A stretch of 64,000 nt of DNA from assembly GCF_013170805.1 (NCBI RefSeq), contig NZ_CP051293.1:2300001-2364000 (forward strand), written 5' to 3'. The stretch is from Mesorhizobium sp. NZP2077 (lineage in GTDB: Bacteria > Pseudomonadota > Alphaproteobacteria > Rhizobiales > Rhizobiaceae). Positions 1-8,354 of the stretch are shown here, piece by piece. The translations under genes and the position numbers were made by a program. How positions within the stretch are numbered: position 1 is the first letter of the stretch; the number at the start of each line of letters is the position of its first letter. The notes below the pieces were generated by a model that worked only from the letters and a program-made list of their open reading frames with translations, searched no databases and was not told the DNA's origin.

Positions 1-2
1 AC

Positions 3-1967
3 ATGAACTTCGCGCGGGAGATGTTCGCAAGAACCGCATTCATCAGGGCGTTCGAGGCCAAGGCGTGGGCTCTAACCCAGACCAATCCGCCACGCGTCAT
101 GGGATCGATGCATTTCTGCGCCGGGCAGGAGGCGGTGCCTCTCGGGGCCGTTGCCGGCCTCCAGGAGGAGGATCAACTCATTGCAACCTACCGCGGTCAT
201 GGCTGGGCGTTGGCCGCGGGCTTGGACCCGCATTCGGTCATGGCCGAGATATGCCAAAAGGCCGAGGGCCTGAATGGTGGGCGCGCGGGTTCGCCATACT
301 TTATGGCGCCCGATACCCGGTTCATTGGTGAGAACTCGATTGTGGGGGCGGGGACCACGATGGCGTGCGGGGTGGCCCTGGCAAACCTGTCGCTCGGCAA
401 CGGCAGGATTGTCGTCGTCTCCATTGGCGACGGTGCGATGAACCAGGGGGCTTCACACGAGGCGTTCGCCTTCGCCGCCGCCAAGAAGTTGCCGGTCATT
501 TTCGTGGTGGAGAACAATGGCTGGTCAGAGTTGACCGCGACGTCCGACATGTTTCTGGTGGAACGCCTCGCTCAACGTGCCAACGGCTACGGCATCCCGG
601 CGGCGACCATCAACGGAGCCGATCCGATGATCGTGCGCGACAGCATTGCGCTCGCTGCCGCTCGTGCCCGCGCGGGCCAGGGGCCAAGCCTGCTCGAATG
701 CCGCGTCCCGAGGCTATGGGGTCACTACAACAGGGACATCGAACACTACCGATCCAAGTCGGACAAGGCAGAGGCTGAAGCCCGCGATCCGCTTACCGAG
801 TTGCGGGGGCGCCTTCTGGCCAGCGGTGTGCCGGCCGAGGACCTCGACCGCATAGTGGCTCTTCAGGACAAGCAGGTCGAGCACCTGGTCGAGACGGTGA
901 TGTCCTCGCGGGACCCCGATCCCAACTCAGCTCGCAGCAATGTGATCGCACCCCTCCTGACGGCAGGGCGGAAAATACCCAAGGTCGTTGAGACCAGGGA
1001 GATGACCTATATCGAAGCTGTCAATGCCGCGCTGCGGGCAGAACTCGAAAACGAACCTCGAACGTTGGTCTACGGCGAAGACGTCGGCAAAGGCGGCGGC
1101 ATATTCGGCGCCAGCCGATATCTCCAAAGGGACTTTGGCGCGGATAGGGTCTTCGATACGCCAATCGCCGAGAATGCCATCCTCGGTTCAGCGGTCGGCG
1201 CGGCTTTGGCCGGAATGAAGCCGATCGTCGAGATCATGTGGGCCGACTTCATTTTTGTCGCCTTGGATCAACTGGTGAACCAGGCAGCGAACATCCGCTA
1301 CATAACGGGCGGTAAGTCGTCGGTGCCTATGGTGGTGCGGACCCAGCAAGGAGCGACACCGGGCTCTTGCGCTCAACATTCGCAATCCATCGAGGCCATG
1401 CTCGCCCACGTCCCGGGCCTCAAGGTAGCCTTGGCCGCCACTGCCTCGGATGTCTATTCGCTGCTGCGCTCCGCCGCGGCCGACCCGGATCCTTGTGTCG
1501 TCATCGAATCCCGTTCTCTCTATCAAACCAAGTCGATGGTGGAACTGACAGATGGCGCCGAGGCCGTCGGCACGGCAAGGAAGCGCCGCGACGGGAAAGA
1601 CGCAGTCATCTTGACCTGGGGAACGATGGTTGGGCCCTCGCTGGCGGCAGCGGAGGCCCTGTCGGCCGGCAAACTCGATGTGGGCGTGCTTGACCTTCGT
1701 TGGTTGAACCCGCTGGACGAGAAGGCCGTCGTCGACGCCGTCACCACGGCAAACGGCAAGGTTCTCATCGTTCACGAAGCGGTGAGGACGGGGGGCTTCG
1801 CCGGGGAAATCGCCATGCGCATTCGCGAGCTCGTTCCAAAAATGGACGTCAGAATTTCGCGGTTGACGACCCCAGATGTCAGAATGCCGTCGAGTCCCGT
1901 TCTGCAAAAGGCACTCTTGCCGAATCCAGAGACAATTGCAGCGGCCGCGAAAACGTTGGCGTCCTGA
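3..1967 (+). CDS. 2-oxo acid dehydrogenase E1, alpha-beta fusion
   Basis: This 654-residue protein fuses the two halves of a thiamine-diphosphate E1 (pyruvate, branched-chain or acetoin dehydrogenase type). Residues about 1-320 form the alpha part, with the ThDP/Mg motif GDGAMNQGA and its closing NN near residue 140-170. A beta part starts near residue 335 (MTYIEAVNAAL, then YGEDVGKGGG). The reaction would be decarboxylation of a 2-oxo acid and acyl transfer to a lipoyl E2. No E2 or E3 is visible, and the next gene converges from the other strand 37 bp away. The first ATG lies at base 3, so the true N terminus may lie outside the window. The 2-oxo acid used cannot be told from sequence. Confidence 0.85.
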   Translation: MNFAREMFARTAFIRAFEAKAWALTQTNPPRVMGSMHFCAGQEAVPLGAVAGLQEEDQLIATYRGHGWALAAGLDPHSVMAEICQKAEGLNGGRAGSPYFMAPDTRFIGENSIVGAGTTMACGVALANLSLGNGRIVVVSIGDGAMNQGASHEAFAFAAAKKLPVIFVVENNGWSELTATSDMFLVERLAQRANGYGIPAATINGADPMIVRDSIALAAARARAGQGPSLLECRVPRLWGHYNRDIEHYRSKSDKAEAEARDPLTELRGRLLASGVPAEDLDRIVALQDKQVEHLVETVMSSRDPDPNSARSNVIAPLLTAGRKIPKVVETREMTYIEAVNAALRAELENEPRTLVYGEDVGKGGGIFGASRYLQRDFGADRVFDTPIAENAILGSAVGAALAGMKPIVEIMWADFIFVALDQLVNQAANIRYITGGKSSVPMVVRTQQGATPGSCAQHSQSIEAMLAHVPGLKVALAATASDVYSLLRSAAADPDPCVVIESRSLYQTKSMVELTDGAEAVGTARKRRDGKDAVILTWGTMVGPSLAAAEALSAGKLDVGVLDLRWLNPLDEKAVVDAVTTANGKVLIVHEAVRTGGFAGEIAMRIRELVPKMDVRISRLTTPDVRMPSSPVLQKALLPNPETIAAAAKTLAS

Positions 1968-2004
1968 GGCCTGGTCAAACAGGGCCGTCGAGGAACCTTT
2001 GACG

Positions 2005-2808
2005 TCAGCCGGATTTGGCCATGAAGAAGTCGGACATGGCTTCGATCTGGCCGATCAGCATGCTGTCTCCTCGATGGATAGGCACGCCGGCTCTCAGCGC
2101 GGCTTGCAGCAGGGGCGTCGTCTGCGGCGCCATGACCACCTCGCAGACGACGCCAGACCGCCGCAGCACGTCCTCGCTGAAAGGCAAAGGGTCATCCTTC
2201 CTCATCCCCAGGGAGGTCCCGTTGACGAGCAGATCAAACGTGTCGTCGAGGGCCTGCCCGCCCTCGGCCAATACGTTGGCATGCGGAAAGGCTCGCAAAA
2301 GCTGATCACGCAGTTCCTCGGCGGCCTGTCTGTTGCGATTTTGGATGGAAAGTGAGCCAGCTCCCCTCGCGACCATCTCGAACGCGATCGCTCTGGCGGC
2401 GCCGCCGGCCCCGGCCAGGGCAACCGATTTGCCTTGCCATTGTATGCCCGCTGCCTCGAGACCCCTTATGAAACCCGGACCGTCGAGCATGTCGCCCTCC
2501 ATCCGACCGTCCTCAAGACGTCGAACGACATTGACAGCCCCGATCGCGTGAGCGCGTTGCGTCACGACATCGCAAAGAGGGGCGATGGCCGACTTGTGAG
2601 GGATGGTCACCAGGAAGCCCGCAATGGAGGCGACACTCCTACAGGTGGAAAACACACAAGCCAGACGATCTCGGGGGACCTGAAAGGGTACCACCACTGC
2701 GTCGTACCCGCGCTCGACAAACCGCGCATTGAGCAGTGCGGGCGCCCTGACGTGCAGGACCGGATCGGCCAAAATGGGATAAAGCCTGGTCGTGCCTGAA
2801 ATAGCCAA
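2005..2808 (-). CDS. Shikimate dehydrogenase-family (AroE-like) NADP oxidoreductase
   Basis: A 267-residue protein with the AroE fold: an N-terminal substrate domain containing VTIPHKSA (catalytic Lys) and a Rossmann domain with GAGGAARA. The catalytic Asp is kept in GDMLDGPGF. However, the usual Asn-Thr before that Asp is Met-Leu, and the usual HSxSP shikimate carboxylate site reads HVRAP. A true biosynthetic shikimate dehydrogenase role is therefore unlikely, and another hydroxy-acid or cyclitol-like substrate is more probable. I chose a TTG start because AGGGAGGG lies just upstream and no nearby ATG is in frame. It lies downstream of a divergently unrelated E1 gene's end and is followed, going upstream, by an IclR regulator in the same orientation. 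Confidence 0.75.
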   Translation of the reverse strand: MAISGTTRLYPILADPVLHVRAPALLNARFVERGYDAVVVPFQVPRDRLACVFSTCRSVASIAGFLVTIPHKSAIAPLCDVVTQRAHAIGAVNVVRRLEDGRMEGDMLDGPGFIRGLEAAGIQWQGKSVALAGAGGAARAIAFEMVARGAGSLSIQNRNRQAAEELRDQLLRAFPHANVLAEGGQALDDTFDLLVNGTSLGMRKDDPLPFSEDVLRRSGVVCEVVMAPQTTPLLQAALRAGVPIHRGDSMLIGQIEAMSDFFMAKSG

Positions 2809-2881
2809 TTGACCCTCCCTGAGACCCCGCAGATAGAAGCGGAAGGGAAGGCTATGTCAACATGTTACACTCACATCATTA

Positions 2882-2893
2882 GTTGATATCAAC
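2882..2893. promoter_or_regulatory. Perfect 12-bp palindrome upstream of the AroE-like gene
   Basis: GTTGATATCAAC is an exact palindrome between the end of the IclR gene and the start of the AroE-like gene. A second, imperfect dyad centred on AACATGTT lies at about 2859-2866. Two dyads in a 90-bp spacer fit an operator for the AroE-like gene, perhaps for the adjacent IclR protein. No binding evidence is available from sequence alone. Confidence 0.4.
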
Positions 2894-2897
2894 CTAC

Positions 2898-3650
2898 TTA
2901 CCGCTTCGCAATATCCTTGAGACGATCGACATAGCGATCAAGGTTATCATTGAACCGTTCGGATGGGGCCGACAGCCCTAGTACCATTTGCGAGGGCATT
3001 TTCCCGATCGGAACCGCGAGACAGGACAGCCCCGGAGCATATTCCTCGTTCTCGAACGCAAAACCGCGCTCGCGCGTCTGGGCGAGTTCCCCTTTAAAGA
3101 CCTCCACATCGATGATGGTGTTTTGCGTCCGCTTTCTGAGTTCGTGTTTGGACAGATACTGATCCCGTTCGGATGGATGGACCATGGACAGAAGCATTTT
3201 TCCGCTGGCTCGCGCATGGGCATCACCTGTCGTGCCTTGGGCGATCTCTCCCGCACGAATTGGTGCCGTTCCGGTGGCTGTTGCCATCACCACGATCTCG
3301 CCGTCGATCCATCCGACGATGTAGGCGGTTTCACCTGTTATTTTGGCGGCCTGTTCGGCCAGCTCCGCCATCATGCCGGGCGCGGCCAACTGGCGTTTGA
3401 AGCCATCGGCGATGGAGGCGACACCGAAGCCCAGCGCATACGAGCTCCCACCAATCTTTCTCAGCATATCGGTTTCCACCAGTGTGTGGATCAAATGGTA
3501 GACTACCTGGCGGGGGATCGAGAGATCGTCACTTATCTGCTTCGCCGAGATGCCCGGGCCTCGTTGACGGGCAACGTGTTTCAAAATCTGCACGGTGCGC
3601 GCCGCCGTCTGCACACGCGGTTTGCCTGAGCGGGTGTAATTCGTATCCAT
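2898..3650 (-). CDS. IclR-family transcriptional regulator
   Basis: A 250-residue protein with an N-terminal winged helix-turn-helix (about residues 12-75, ISAKQISDDLSIPRQVVYHL) and the C-terminal IclR effector domain (about 85-250, including GDAHARASGKMLL and GLSCLAVPI). IclR proteins are cytoplasmic DNA-binding regulators of catabolic genes that sense small organic acids. It sits upstream of, and in the same direction as, the AroE-like gene, and is divergent from the block 1 transporter operon. It could act on either. The ATG at 3650 gives the usual family length. Confidence 0.88.
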   Translation of the reverse strand: MDTNYTRSGKPRVQTAARTVQILKHVARQRGPGISAKQISDDLSIPRQVVYHLIHTLVETDMLRKIGGSSYALGFGVASIADGFKRQLAAPGMMAELAEQAAKITGETAYIVGWIDGEIVVMATATGTAPIRAGEIAQGTTGDAHARASGKMLLSMVHPSERDQYLSKHELRKRTQNTIIDVEVFKGELAQTRERGFAFENEEYAPGLSCLAVPIGKMPSQMVLGLSAPSERFNDNLDRYVDRLKDIAKR

Positions 3651-4061
3651 GGTCGTCTGATCCTCGCAGCCTCGACATAGAGCTTATCACGGACGGCGCT
3701 CTCTTTGACAAACGGGGCAGTTCGGCCAGGGTTCGATCAAAGTCGAGGGTAATCGATTGTTCGACAACAGCGCCAGAAAGCGTGCAGCGGCGGCCCCAGC
3801 TTAATTTGGGGGTTCTGTGGCGGGGCGGAATCTGCAACGGCCGATGGTACGGGAAGCTGGTTGGGGTGCTCGACCAAGCCGCTGCCAAGGCTGACATGTG
3901 CATCGAGAAATGCTGCAACGCACAATTTCAATGCCAGACCGTAGCCGGTCAGAATTTTTGCATAGGGATTGACGCAAGCCAAACCAAGTGCTTCTATTCT
4001 CGATATTCAATAATGATTCTCAATAATCGAGAACGATGGAATGGGAGAAGGGCCTTCAGCC
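3651..4061. other. Intergenic region between divergent IclR gene and transporter operon
   Basis: This 411-bp gap has no convincing gene. Its right end (3969-4033) holds the promoter and operator-like element described separately. The remainder should contain the promoter of the minus-strand IclR gene, but I see no clear hexamers. Short open frames here have no ribosome-binding site and no recognisable product. Confidence 0.6.
3969..4033 (+). promoter_or_regulatory. Promoter and 37-bp operator-like dyad of the block 1 transporter operon
   Basis: A TTGACG -35 hexamer lies at 3969-3974. A 37-bp element at 3997-4033 begins TTCTCGAT and ends ATCGAGAA, giving perfect 8-bp arms with an AT-rich centre that holds another ATTCTCAATAAT half-site. 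The same arrangement, with the same 28-bp offset from TTGAC to TTCTC and the same 37-bp total length, occurs at 10718-10782 before the aldehyde dehydrogenase. The placement at the expected transcription start suggests a repressor site. The IclR protein encoded at 9726 is the most likely ligand because it lies between the two sites. Confidence 0.6.
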
Positions 4062-5144
4062 ATGGTTCACCACCCGATGCATGTCGGCATGACCGGCATA
4101 TCCAAAACCTATGATGGCCATAGCTTCGTGGTTCGCGATCTCAACCTTGAGATCACGAAGGGCGAATTCCTGACGCTTCTGGGTCCTTCGGGATCGGGCA
4201 AGACGACGACGCTGATGATGCTCGCCGGCTTCGAATATCCGTCAGGCGGTGAAATCACGCTCGACGGGCGGCCGATCCAGGACAAGCCGCCGGAAAAGCG
4301 GAACATCGGCATGGTGTTCCAGAACTATGCCCTCTTCCCGCATATGACGGTCGCCGAGAATGTTGGTTATTCGTTGCGGGTGCGCGGCTCCTCCAGGCAG
4401 CAGATCGCCACGCGCGTCGGCGACGCGCTGGCGATAGTCCAACTTTCGGACCTGGCGCAACGCAAGCCCACGGCCTTGTCGGGCGGTCAGCAACAAAGGG
4501 TCGCGCTGGCTCGAGCGCTCGTCTTCGAACCCAGCCTGGTGCTGATGGATGAGCCGCTCGGCGCCTTGGACAAGAAGCTGCGCGAGGATTTGCAGCTCGA
4601 AATCCGCCGGATCGCCGATCGGCTTGACCTGACAGTCGTCTATGTGACGCACGATCAGCACGAAGCGCTGACGATGTCCGACAGGATCGCCATTTTCAAC
4701 GACGGCCGCATCCAGCAGATCGGTTCGGCGCAAGATATCTACGGCCATCCCGCGAGCCGCTTCGTGGCGGAGTTCGTTGGCGACAACAACTGCCTTGACG
4801 CGAAGGTCGTCTCGATCGAAGGCGACCTGGCGCGTGCAAGGCTTGCCGGCGGCCAGGAAATTTGGGCGCGCAGCAGCGTTCACACGAAGGTTGATCAACA
4901 GGCGACGATCGCCATCAGGCCGGAGAGCGTCCGCATCACCGGGCAGGACCGCGCCGCAACGCTCAGCGGGCAGGTCAGCGACATCATTTACTGCGGCGAC
5001 CAGTTCCGGATCCACGTCGAACTGCCGGGCGGGGAACGGTTGATTGCGAAGAGTTCATCATCGTTGGGACTCCAGATGGAGATGGGCAGTCCCGTCCTTC
5101 TCGACTGGGAGCCCCGCGATGCCTGGGCGCTTGACGGCAGATAA
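4062..5144 (+). CDS. ABC transporter ATP-binding protein (PotA-like)
   Basis: About 360 residues, the usual length of PotA-type importer ATPases. Walker A is GPSGSGKTT, the Q-loop is in VFQNYALFPHMT, the signature is LSGGQQQRVALARAL, Walker B is LVLMDEPLGALD, and the switch His is in VTHDQHEA. A C-terminal TOBE/MOP-like domain follows (about 240-360). It should power uptake of a polyamine-like or amino compound with the three following genes. The ATG at 4062 is preferred to 4041 because GGAGAAGG precedes it at a suitable distance. It is the first gene of the operon behind the 3969-4033 promoter. Confidence 0.9.
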   Translation: MVHHPMHVGMTGISKTYDGHSFVVRDLNLEITKGEFLTLLGPSGSGKTTTLMMLAGFEYPSGGEITLDGRPIQDKPPEKRNIGMVFQNYALFPHMTVAENVGYSLRVRGSSRQQIATRVGDALAIVQLSDLAQRKPTALSGGQQQRVALARALVFEPSLVLMDEPLGALDKKLREDLQLEIRRIADRLDLTVVYVTHDQHEALTMSDRIAIFNDGRIQQIGSAQDIYGHPASRFVAEFVGDNNCLDAKVVSIEGDLARARLAGGQEIWARSSVHTKVDQQATIAIRPESVRITGQDRAATLSGQVSDIIYCGDQFRIHVELPGGERLIAKSSSSLGLQMEMGSPVLLDWEPRDAWALDGR

Positions 5145-5173
5145 CACAACCGAAAATCCAGAGAGGACATCAC

Positions 5174-6223
5174 ATGCCACGAGCACGTTCATTCAAACAA
5201 TCGTTCCTTGCCGGACTTGTCTTGATCGCGGTCAGTTTTCCAGCCCTGGCAGACGGCCTGACCGTCGTTTCCTGGGGTGGGGCTCTGCAGGAGGCACAGA
5301 CAAAGGCATTTCTCGATCCTTATGCAAAAGCCAACAACATCACCGTCTCCCAGGACACCTGGAGCGGCGAACTGGCCAAGCTGCGCGCCATGGTCGATAG
5401 CGGCAATGTCGCCTGGGACGTCATCGACGTCGATCCGCAAACAGGGGCGACCGCCTGCGACCAGGGATTGCTTGAGAAGATTGGTGCTGACGCGGCCTTC
5501 AAGTCCGCGGGTCTCGTTGATGGCGCCCTTACCGATTGCGCGGTGGGAACGAGCGTCTACGCCACGATCCTGGCGTTTCAGAAACAGGCGTTCCCGCAGG
5601 CCCCTACCAAATTGACCGACATTTTCGACACCAAAACCTTCCCCGGCAAACGCGGTGTGCGCAAGAGTCCGGTGGACACGCTCGAACTCGCCCTGCTCGC
5701 CGACGGTGTCGCGGCGTCGGACGTCTATACCACGCTCGCAACGCCCGCCGGCGTTGACAGAGCCTTCAAGAAGCTCGACACGATCAAGAAGGACATCGTC
5801 TGGTGGGAGGCCGGCGCCCAACCGCCGCAGTTGCTCAAATCCGGCGAGGTGAAGATGGCGCTGGCCTGGAACGGCCGCATCGCGGACGCCAACGCCAAGG
5901 AAAATGCCGATCTTGGGATCGCCTGGACCAATCAGATCCGTGGCTTTGACATGTGGGTTATCCCATCCGGGTCGAAGAACCTTGCAGCCGCCAAGCAGTT
6001 CGTGGCCTTCAGCGTCAAGCCGGATGTCAACGCCACCTTGAGCACCTACATCGCATACGGTCCGACCGTAAAGGCGGCCAGCGCTCTGGTTGCCAAGGAC
6101 GTGCTGCCGAACTTGCCGTCTGCCCCGCAAAACAGCGAGGGCGCCTTGGCCCAGGACGGCGCATTTTGGGCCAAAAACGGTGACGCGCTGAACGCCCGCT
6201 TCTCCAGCTGGATTTCCCAGTAA
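5174..6223 (+). CDS. ABC transporter periplasmic binding protein (PotD/PotF-like)
   Basis: A 349-residue secreted protein with a Sec signal peptide (basic start, hydrophobic residues about 10-24, cleavage near FPALA-DG). The mature part begins LTVVSWGGALQEAQTKAF, typical of the spermidine/putrescine-binding group of type 2 solute receptors. It would capture the substrate in the periplasm for the adjacent permeases. The start is supported by GAGAGGA 8 bp upstream. The genes on both sides are transporter parts in the same direction, so function as the receptor is well supported. The ligand is not determinable, although neighbouring amine-oxidising enzymes suggest an amine. Confidence 0.9.
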   Translation: MPRARSFKQSFLAGLVLIAVSFPALADGLTVVSWGGALQEAQTKAFLDPYAKANNITVSQDTWSGELAKLRAMVDSGNVAWDVIDVDPQTGATACDQGLLEKIGADAAFKSAGLVDGALTDCAVGTSVYATILAFQKQAFPQAPTKLTDIFDTKTFPGKRGVRKSPVDTLELALLADGVAASDVYTTLATPAGVDRAFKKLDTIKKDIVWWEAGAQPPQLLKSGEVKMALAWNGRIADANAKENADLGIAWTNQIRGFDMWVIPSGSKNLAAAKQFVAFSVKPDVNATLSTYIAYGPTVKAASALVAKDVLPNLPSAPQNSEGALAQDGAFWAKNGDALNARFSSWISQ

Positions 6224-6245
6224 GTCGAGTGGTGGGAGTTCTCGC

Positions 6246-7547
6246 ATGACACTACCGTACGGTGACGTGGGCCTGATGATGACGCAGAATGATACCCCTG
6301 CTGCCAAGGCCGCGGCACCGTCGGTTCGGGTCGTTCGCTCATCGATCAGGAGCGACAGCCACCGAAGGGCAGTTCGGGCTGCGCTTCCGGCGGCGCCGCT
6401 CCTGATTTTTCTGCTTGTGTTCCTGGTGATCCCGATAGGTTCGATCGTTCATACGGCGGTATCGGATGGGGAAATCGCCAGAGCCCTGCCGCTGACAACG
6501 CAGGCGCTTCAGGCCTGGGACGGAGATGATGTGCCGCTCAGCGCCGTCTACATGACATTTGGTCAGGAGCTCGAGGCCGCGGGACATGCTGGGTCAGTAC
6601 GCCCGCTAAGCCGTCGGGTGGGTTACGAATTGTCGCGCGGGGCGAACATCATCCTTGGTGCCCAGCGGATACTCTCCGAGGATTTCGACCGCGCCGACCC
6701 ACAGGCCTGGAAGGCCCAGTTGATCAAGGCGGACCCGGCCTGGGGACAGAGCGGTGTCTGGAGCATCTTCAAGCACTATAATGGTCGCTACAGCGCCTTC
6801 TATTTGCGCTGGGCGACAGGCTTTCCTGTAAAGATCGAAGCCGATGGTCGGTTGTCTCAGGAAACGAGTTATGATTTCCGGTCGATCTATCTAAGGACGA
6901 TCCTGATTAGCCTTGTTGTGACGGGGCTTACGATCTTGATCGGATACCCAGTCGCCTATGTCATAGCCAATGCCAGTGGGCGCACAGCCGCAGTCCTCCT
7001 GTTCTTCATTCTCCTGCCGTTCTGGACCTCGCTGCTCGTGCGAACAATGTCGTGGATCGTCTTCCTTCAGACCAACGGCGTTCTCAACGCCACGCTGGCT
7101 GGAACGGGACTAATATCAGAGCCGCTGCCCCTCCTTTACACGCGCCTGGCGACCATTATCGCGATGATCCAGATCCAGTTGCCGTTCACGGTCTTGCCCA
7201 TGATCAGCGTGATGCGGGCGATCCCGACGAACCAGGTCAAGGCCGCTCGGAACCTTGGGGCAGGGCCACTCCGGGCCCATGCAACTATTTTTCTGCCGCA
7301 GGCGGTTCCAGGCATTGCCGCCGGCGGACTTCTCACCTTCGTACTGTGCCTTGGCTTTTATCTGACGCCCGCATTGGTGGGTGGACCGTCCGATCAGATG
7401 GTGAGCTTCTTCATTGCCAGGTTTACCAATGAGGATCTGAATTGGGGGCTTGCCTCGGCCCTTAGCGTCATACTCATCTTGGGGGCCGGCCTCGTTGCTC
7501 TGCCCCTTGCGCGACATGTCGCGCGTCACTCATCGGATCGGATATGA
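6246..7547 (+). CDS. ABC transporter permease (PotB-like) with a large periplasmic insert
   Basis: A 433-residue inner-membrane protein. The first membrane segment is at about 47-72. An unusually long soluble stretch of about 145 residues follows before the second segment at about 217. Four more segments complete the permease domain. The EAA-like coupling loop (AARNLGAGPLRAHATIFLPQ) sits near residue 325-350. Classical PotB proteins are near 280 residues, so the insert explains the extra length and probably contacts the binding protein or substrate. The last bases overlap the next permease start (ATGA), indicating translational coupling. GTGGGAG upstream supports the start. Confidence 0.88.
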   Translation: MTLPYGDVGLMMTQNDTPAAKAAAPSVRVVRSSIRSDSHRRAVRAALPAAPLLIFLLVFLVIPIGSIVHTAVSDGEIARALPLTTQALQAWDGDDVPLSAVYMTFGQELEAAGHAGSVRPLSRRVGYELSRGANIILGAQRILSEDFDRADPQAWKAQLIKADPAWGQSGVWSIFKHYNGRYSAFYLRWATGFPVKIEADGRLSQETSYDFRSIYLRTILISLVVTGLTILIGYPVAYVIANASGRTAAVLLFFILLPFWTSLLVRTMSWIVFLQTNGVLNATLAGTGLISEPLPLLYTRLATIIAMIQIQLPFTVLPMISVMRAIPTNQVKAARNLGAGPLRAHATIFLPQAVPGIAAGGLLTFVLCLGFYLTPALVGGPSDQMVSFFIARFTNEDLNWGLASALSVILILGAGLVALPLARHVARHSSDRI

Positions 7548-8350
7548 ACATGGGCCGCCGCGTCTACACTGAGTTTCCCGCCTACATTCGTATGCCGCTT
7601 TATGGATTTGTTGGGATCGCACTTCTCTTGCTGATGCTGCCGCTGGCGGTCGCTCTCCCAATTTCGCTCAATGCCGATCCCTGGTTTACATACCCATTCC
7701 GTGCGTTGTCTCTTCGCTGGTTCGCGGAGCTTTTTTCCTCGCCCTTGTGGACCGGAGCAATGGTCAACAGCCTGGTGATTGCAATTTCGACCACGGTGGT
7801 CGCCACGACTCTGGGCACGCTCGCGGCGATCGGGCTTGTCAATCCACGGTTCCCTTTCCGCACCGCCGTGATGGCGCTTGCGATTTCACCGATGATCGTT
7901 CCTGTCGTCGTGCTGGGCCTTGGGCTGTTCATCTTCTTTTCGCCGCTCGGTCTCAACTATTCCTACGCCGGTGTCGTTATTGCACACACGATTTTGGCTT
8001 CGCCCTTTGTTGTCATCACCGTGACGGCCACGCTGACGCGCTTCGACTTCAACCTGATGCGGGCCGCGGCAGGTCTCGGCGCCGGCCGCCTGACGGCATT
8101 TCGAACCGTGATGCTTCCAATCATCGCGCCGGGCGTCGCGGCGGGCGCGGTCTTCGCCTTCGCCTCGTCATTCGACGAAGTGGTAATGGTCTTGTTTATT
8201 GCCGGACCTGAGCAGCGCACGCTTCCAAAGCAAATGTTCACGGGACTGCGTGAACAGCTCGATCCGACGATCCTCGCCGCCGCCACGGTGATGATCGTAC
8301 TGACGAGTTGCCTGATGGCTATTGCCTACAACGTCAATAAGAATAGGTAA
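7544..8350 (+). CDS. ABC transporter permease (PotC-like)
   Basis: A 268-residue membrane protein with six predicted hydrophobic segments and the coupling loop RAAAGLGAGRLTAFRTVMLP near residues 165-190. It is the second permease of the polyamine-type importer and pairs with the preceding permease, whose stop codon overlaps its start by 4 bp. Length and topology match PotC/YdcV proteins. The next gene begins 4 bp after its stop, so it belongs to the same transcript as the FAD oxidoreductase. Confidence 0.9.
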   Translation: MNMGRRVYTEFPAYIRMPLYGFVGIALLLLMLPLAVALPISLNADPWFTYPFRALSLRWFAELFSSPLWTGAMVNSLVIAISTTVVATTLGTLAAIGLVNPRFPFRTAVMALAISPMIVPVVVLGLGLFIFFSPLGLNYSYAGVVIAHTILASPFVVITVTATLTRFDFNLMRAAAGLGAGRLTAFRTVMLPIIAPGVAAGAVFAFASSFDEVVMVLFIAGPEQRTLPKQMFTGLREQLDPTILAAATVMIVLTSCLMAIAYNVNKNR

Positions 8351-8354
8351 CGTA

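Noticed and set aside
2882..2893. FNR/FixK box
   Set aside because: TTGAT and ATCAA half-sites are present but without the 4-bp spacer needed for FNR-type sites.
5189..6307. 372-codon minus-strand open frame
   Set aside because: Antisense to the binding-protein gene, which has a signal peptide and ribosome-binding site.
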